Source: Euperipatoides rowelli
Taxonomy: Eukaryota > Onychophora > Udeonychophora > Euonychophora > Peripatopsidae
Assembly: GCA_003024985.2 (NCBI GenBank)
Contig: PXIH01S0049493.1
Length of the DNA stretch: 17,481 nt
Strand: one strand, 5' to 3'
Part shown: piece after piece, positions 16,772-17,481 of the stretch
How positions within the stretch are numbered: position 1 is the first letter of the stretch
Layout: each line of letters begins with the position of its first letter
Notes under the pieces: generated by a model
Told to the model about the DNA's origin: nothing
Databases searched by the model: none
The model's input: only the letters and a program-made list of their open reading frames with translations
Made by a program: the position numbers and the translations under genes

Positions 16772-16805
16772 TTAAACCTTTTTAATAACCTAAAAAAAGG
16801 TTTAA
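16772..16805 (-). promoter_or_regulatory. Hairpin covering the ybeY ribosome-binding site
   Basis: The 12-base arms 16772-16783 and 16794-16805 are perfect reverse complements around a 10-base loop. Read on the minus strand, the second arm contains AAAAAGG, the only Shine-Dalgarno-like stretch before the ybeY ATG (16767-16769). Folding would hide it against CCTTTTT. There is no T tract after the stem, so it is a poor terminator for trxA. Confidence 0.55.
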
Positions 16806-16842
16806 ACTAGCATTGTATTACTGACTTCAATTTGAAAATCAC

Positions 16843-17205
16843 TTACAGCCTAAATAAAGTATGAATAGTTTTTTCTAAATCCTCTTTTGGAATGAAACCT
16901 ACTAACACGGTTGGTTTATCATTTAGAGGAATAAAAAGTATAGTTGGAATACTCTGCACTCCACATACTTTACTTGAAATTTCATATTCTTCTTCTGCAT
17001 CTGTATCCATTTTATAAAAATCAATTTTTTCTTGATATTTAATAGATAACTCTTCAAAAATCGGAGCTAATTTTTGACAAGGGCCACACCAATCTGCGTA
17101 AAAATCAATTATAGCAGGCTTATTATTTTTAAATAGCCATTCTGTATTATTCTCATAGTCAAAGACTTTAACTTTAAAATCTTGCTTCGTTAACTTTATT
17201 ACCAT
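16843..17205 (-). CDS. trxA: Thioredoxin
   Basis: 120 residues. A small cytoplasmic disulphide reductase. It has the classical active site DWCGPC (Cys40 and Cys43) and the cis-proline loop SIPT (Pro87). The N-terminus (about 1-20) is slightly longer than in E. coli TrxA. The ATG follows AAGGAA at six bases. It is the first gene of the leftward run trxA-ybeY-CBS-TPR and is transcribed divergently from rsmE. The 78 bases between them must hold both promoters; TATAAT at 17226-17231 is a possible -10 for rsmE, but no good -35 is visible. Confidence 0.96.
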   Translation of the reverse strand: MVIKLTKQDFKVKVFDYENNTEWLFKNNKPAIIDFYADWCGPCQKLAPIFEELSIKYQEKIDFYKMDTDAEEEYEISSKVCGVQSIPTILFIPLNDKPTVLVGFIPKEDLEKTIHTLFRL

Positions 17206-17283
17206 AAAAATTCCTTATGAATTACTATAATATAGAACATAATTATATCACAGTAAGTATATTAAAGGAGAGTCCATAAAGTA

Positions 17284-17481
17284 ATGAATACAATATTAAT
17301 AACAGAAAAAGAATTCATAGATGGATTAGAATTAAACGATTACAGAACAGAACATATAGTGAAGGTTCTAAAGTTGAAAGAAGAATCTACATTTAAATTT
17401 GGAATTCTAAATAAAAAAGAAATTTATTCCTGCATTTATCAAAAAAAAAATAAATTATTTTTCAAAAAAAATAATGTAATT
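17284..17481 (+). CDS. rsmE: 16S rRNA m3U1498 methyltransferase RsmE, N-terminal part (cut by window end)
   Basis: 66 codons from ATG 17284-17286, preceded by AAAGGAG (17264-17270) at 13 bases, slightly long. The start MNTILITE, then a YRTEHIVKVLKLKE segment, match the N-terminal PUA-like RNA-binding domain of RsmE (the usual H..VLR...G position). The piece runs into the right end of the window through a ten-A run (17441-17450). Its last 11 codons are the same as the first 11 of the piece at 5224, which holds the SPOUT catalytic half. These are one gene split by the assembly, not two genes. Confidence 0.88.
   Translation, partial: MNTILITEKEFIDGLELNDYRTEHIVKVLKLKEESTFKFGILNKKEIYSCIYQKKNKLFFKKNNVI
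17448..17481 (+). repeat. 34-bp overlap copy, identical to 5224-5257
   Basis: This ends exactly at the last base of the window and begins inside a ten-A homopolymer. Same strand and same rsmE frame as the copy at 5224. It is best explained as the overlap between piece C and piece B. Confidence 0.92.

Overview
The window is a very AT-rich stretch of spirochaete chromosome, almost certainly from a Borrelia/Borreliella species. The evidence is the AT content and the gene set and order: phoU, two small envelope-type genes and an unusually short smc; secG, tpiA, pgk, gap, a TPR protein, a CorC/TlyC-like CBS protein, ybeY and trxA; and rsmE, a PASTA protein, fmt and def. I recall these as the blocks around BB0041-BB0065 of the Lyme spirochaete chromosome. 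That comparison is from memory, not from a search.

The window is not one continuous native sequence. Two single ambiguous bases (5223 and 8505) divide it into three pieces. Piece A (1-5222) has the end of an unidentified plus-strand gene, then phoU, two membrane/periplasmic genes and smc on the minus strand. Piece B (5224-8504) begins inside rsmE and continues with the PASTA gene, fmt and def. Piece C (8506-17481) starts in a decayed region and runs through secG-tpiA-pgk-gap, the TPR gene, the CBS gene, ybeY and trxA to the first 66 codons of rsmE. The last 34 bases of the window are identical to the first 34 bases of piece B, in the same reading frame. Piece B therefore belongs after the right end of the window and has been placed too early, which splits rsmE.

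Functionally, A carries phosphate-signalling and chromosome-maintenance genes. C carries a glycolytic cluster (gap-pgk-tpiA) with secG, expressed leftward from a near-consensus promoter just upstream of gap. The TPR, CBS, ybeY and trxA genes form a second tightly packed leftward run. B carries 16S rRNA methylation (rsmE), a cell-wall-binding PASTA protein, and the formylation/deformylation pair fmt-def.

The unusual part is 8506-10179, between the left end of C and secG. It has no intact gene. It holds two decayed defence-type genes joined head to head at about position 9134. On the minus strand is the C-terminal half of a CD-NTase (SMODS, CBASS-type) nucleotidyltransferase with two in-frame stops. 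On the plus strand is a fragmented restriction-modification gene with an HsdR-N-like segment and two specificity-domain-like segments, but no visible methyltransferase catalytic core. This looks like the graveyard of an acquired defence locus within the chromosomal core.
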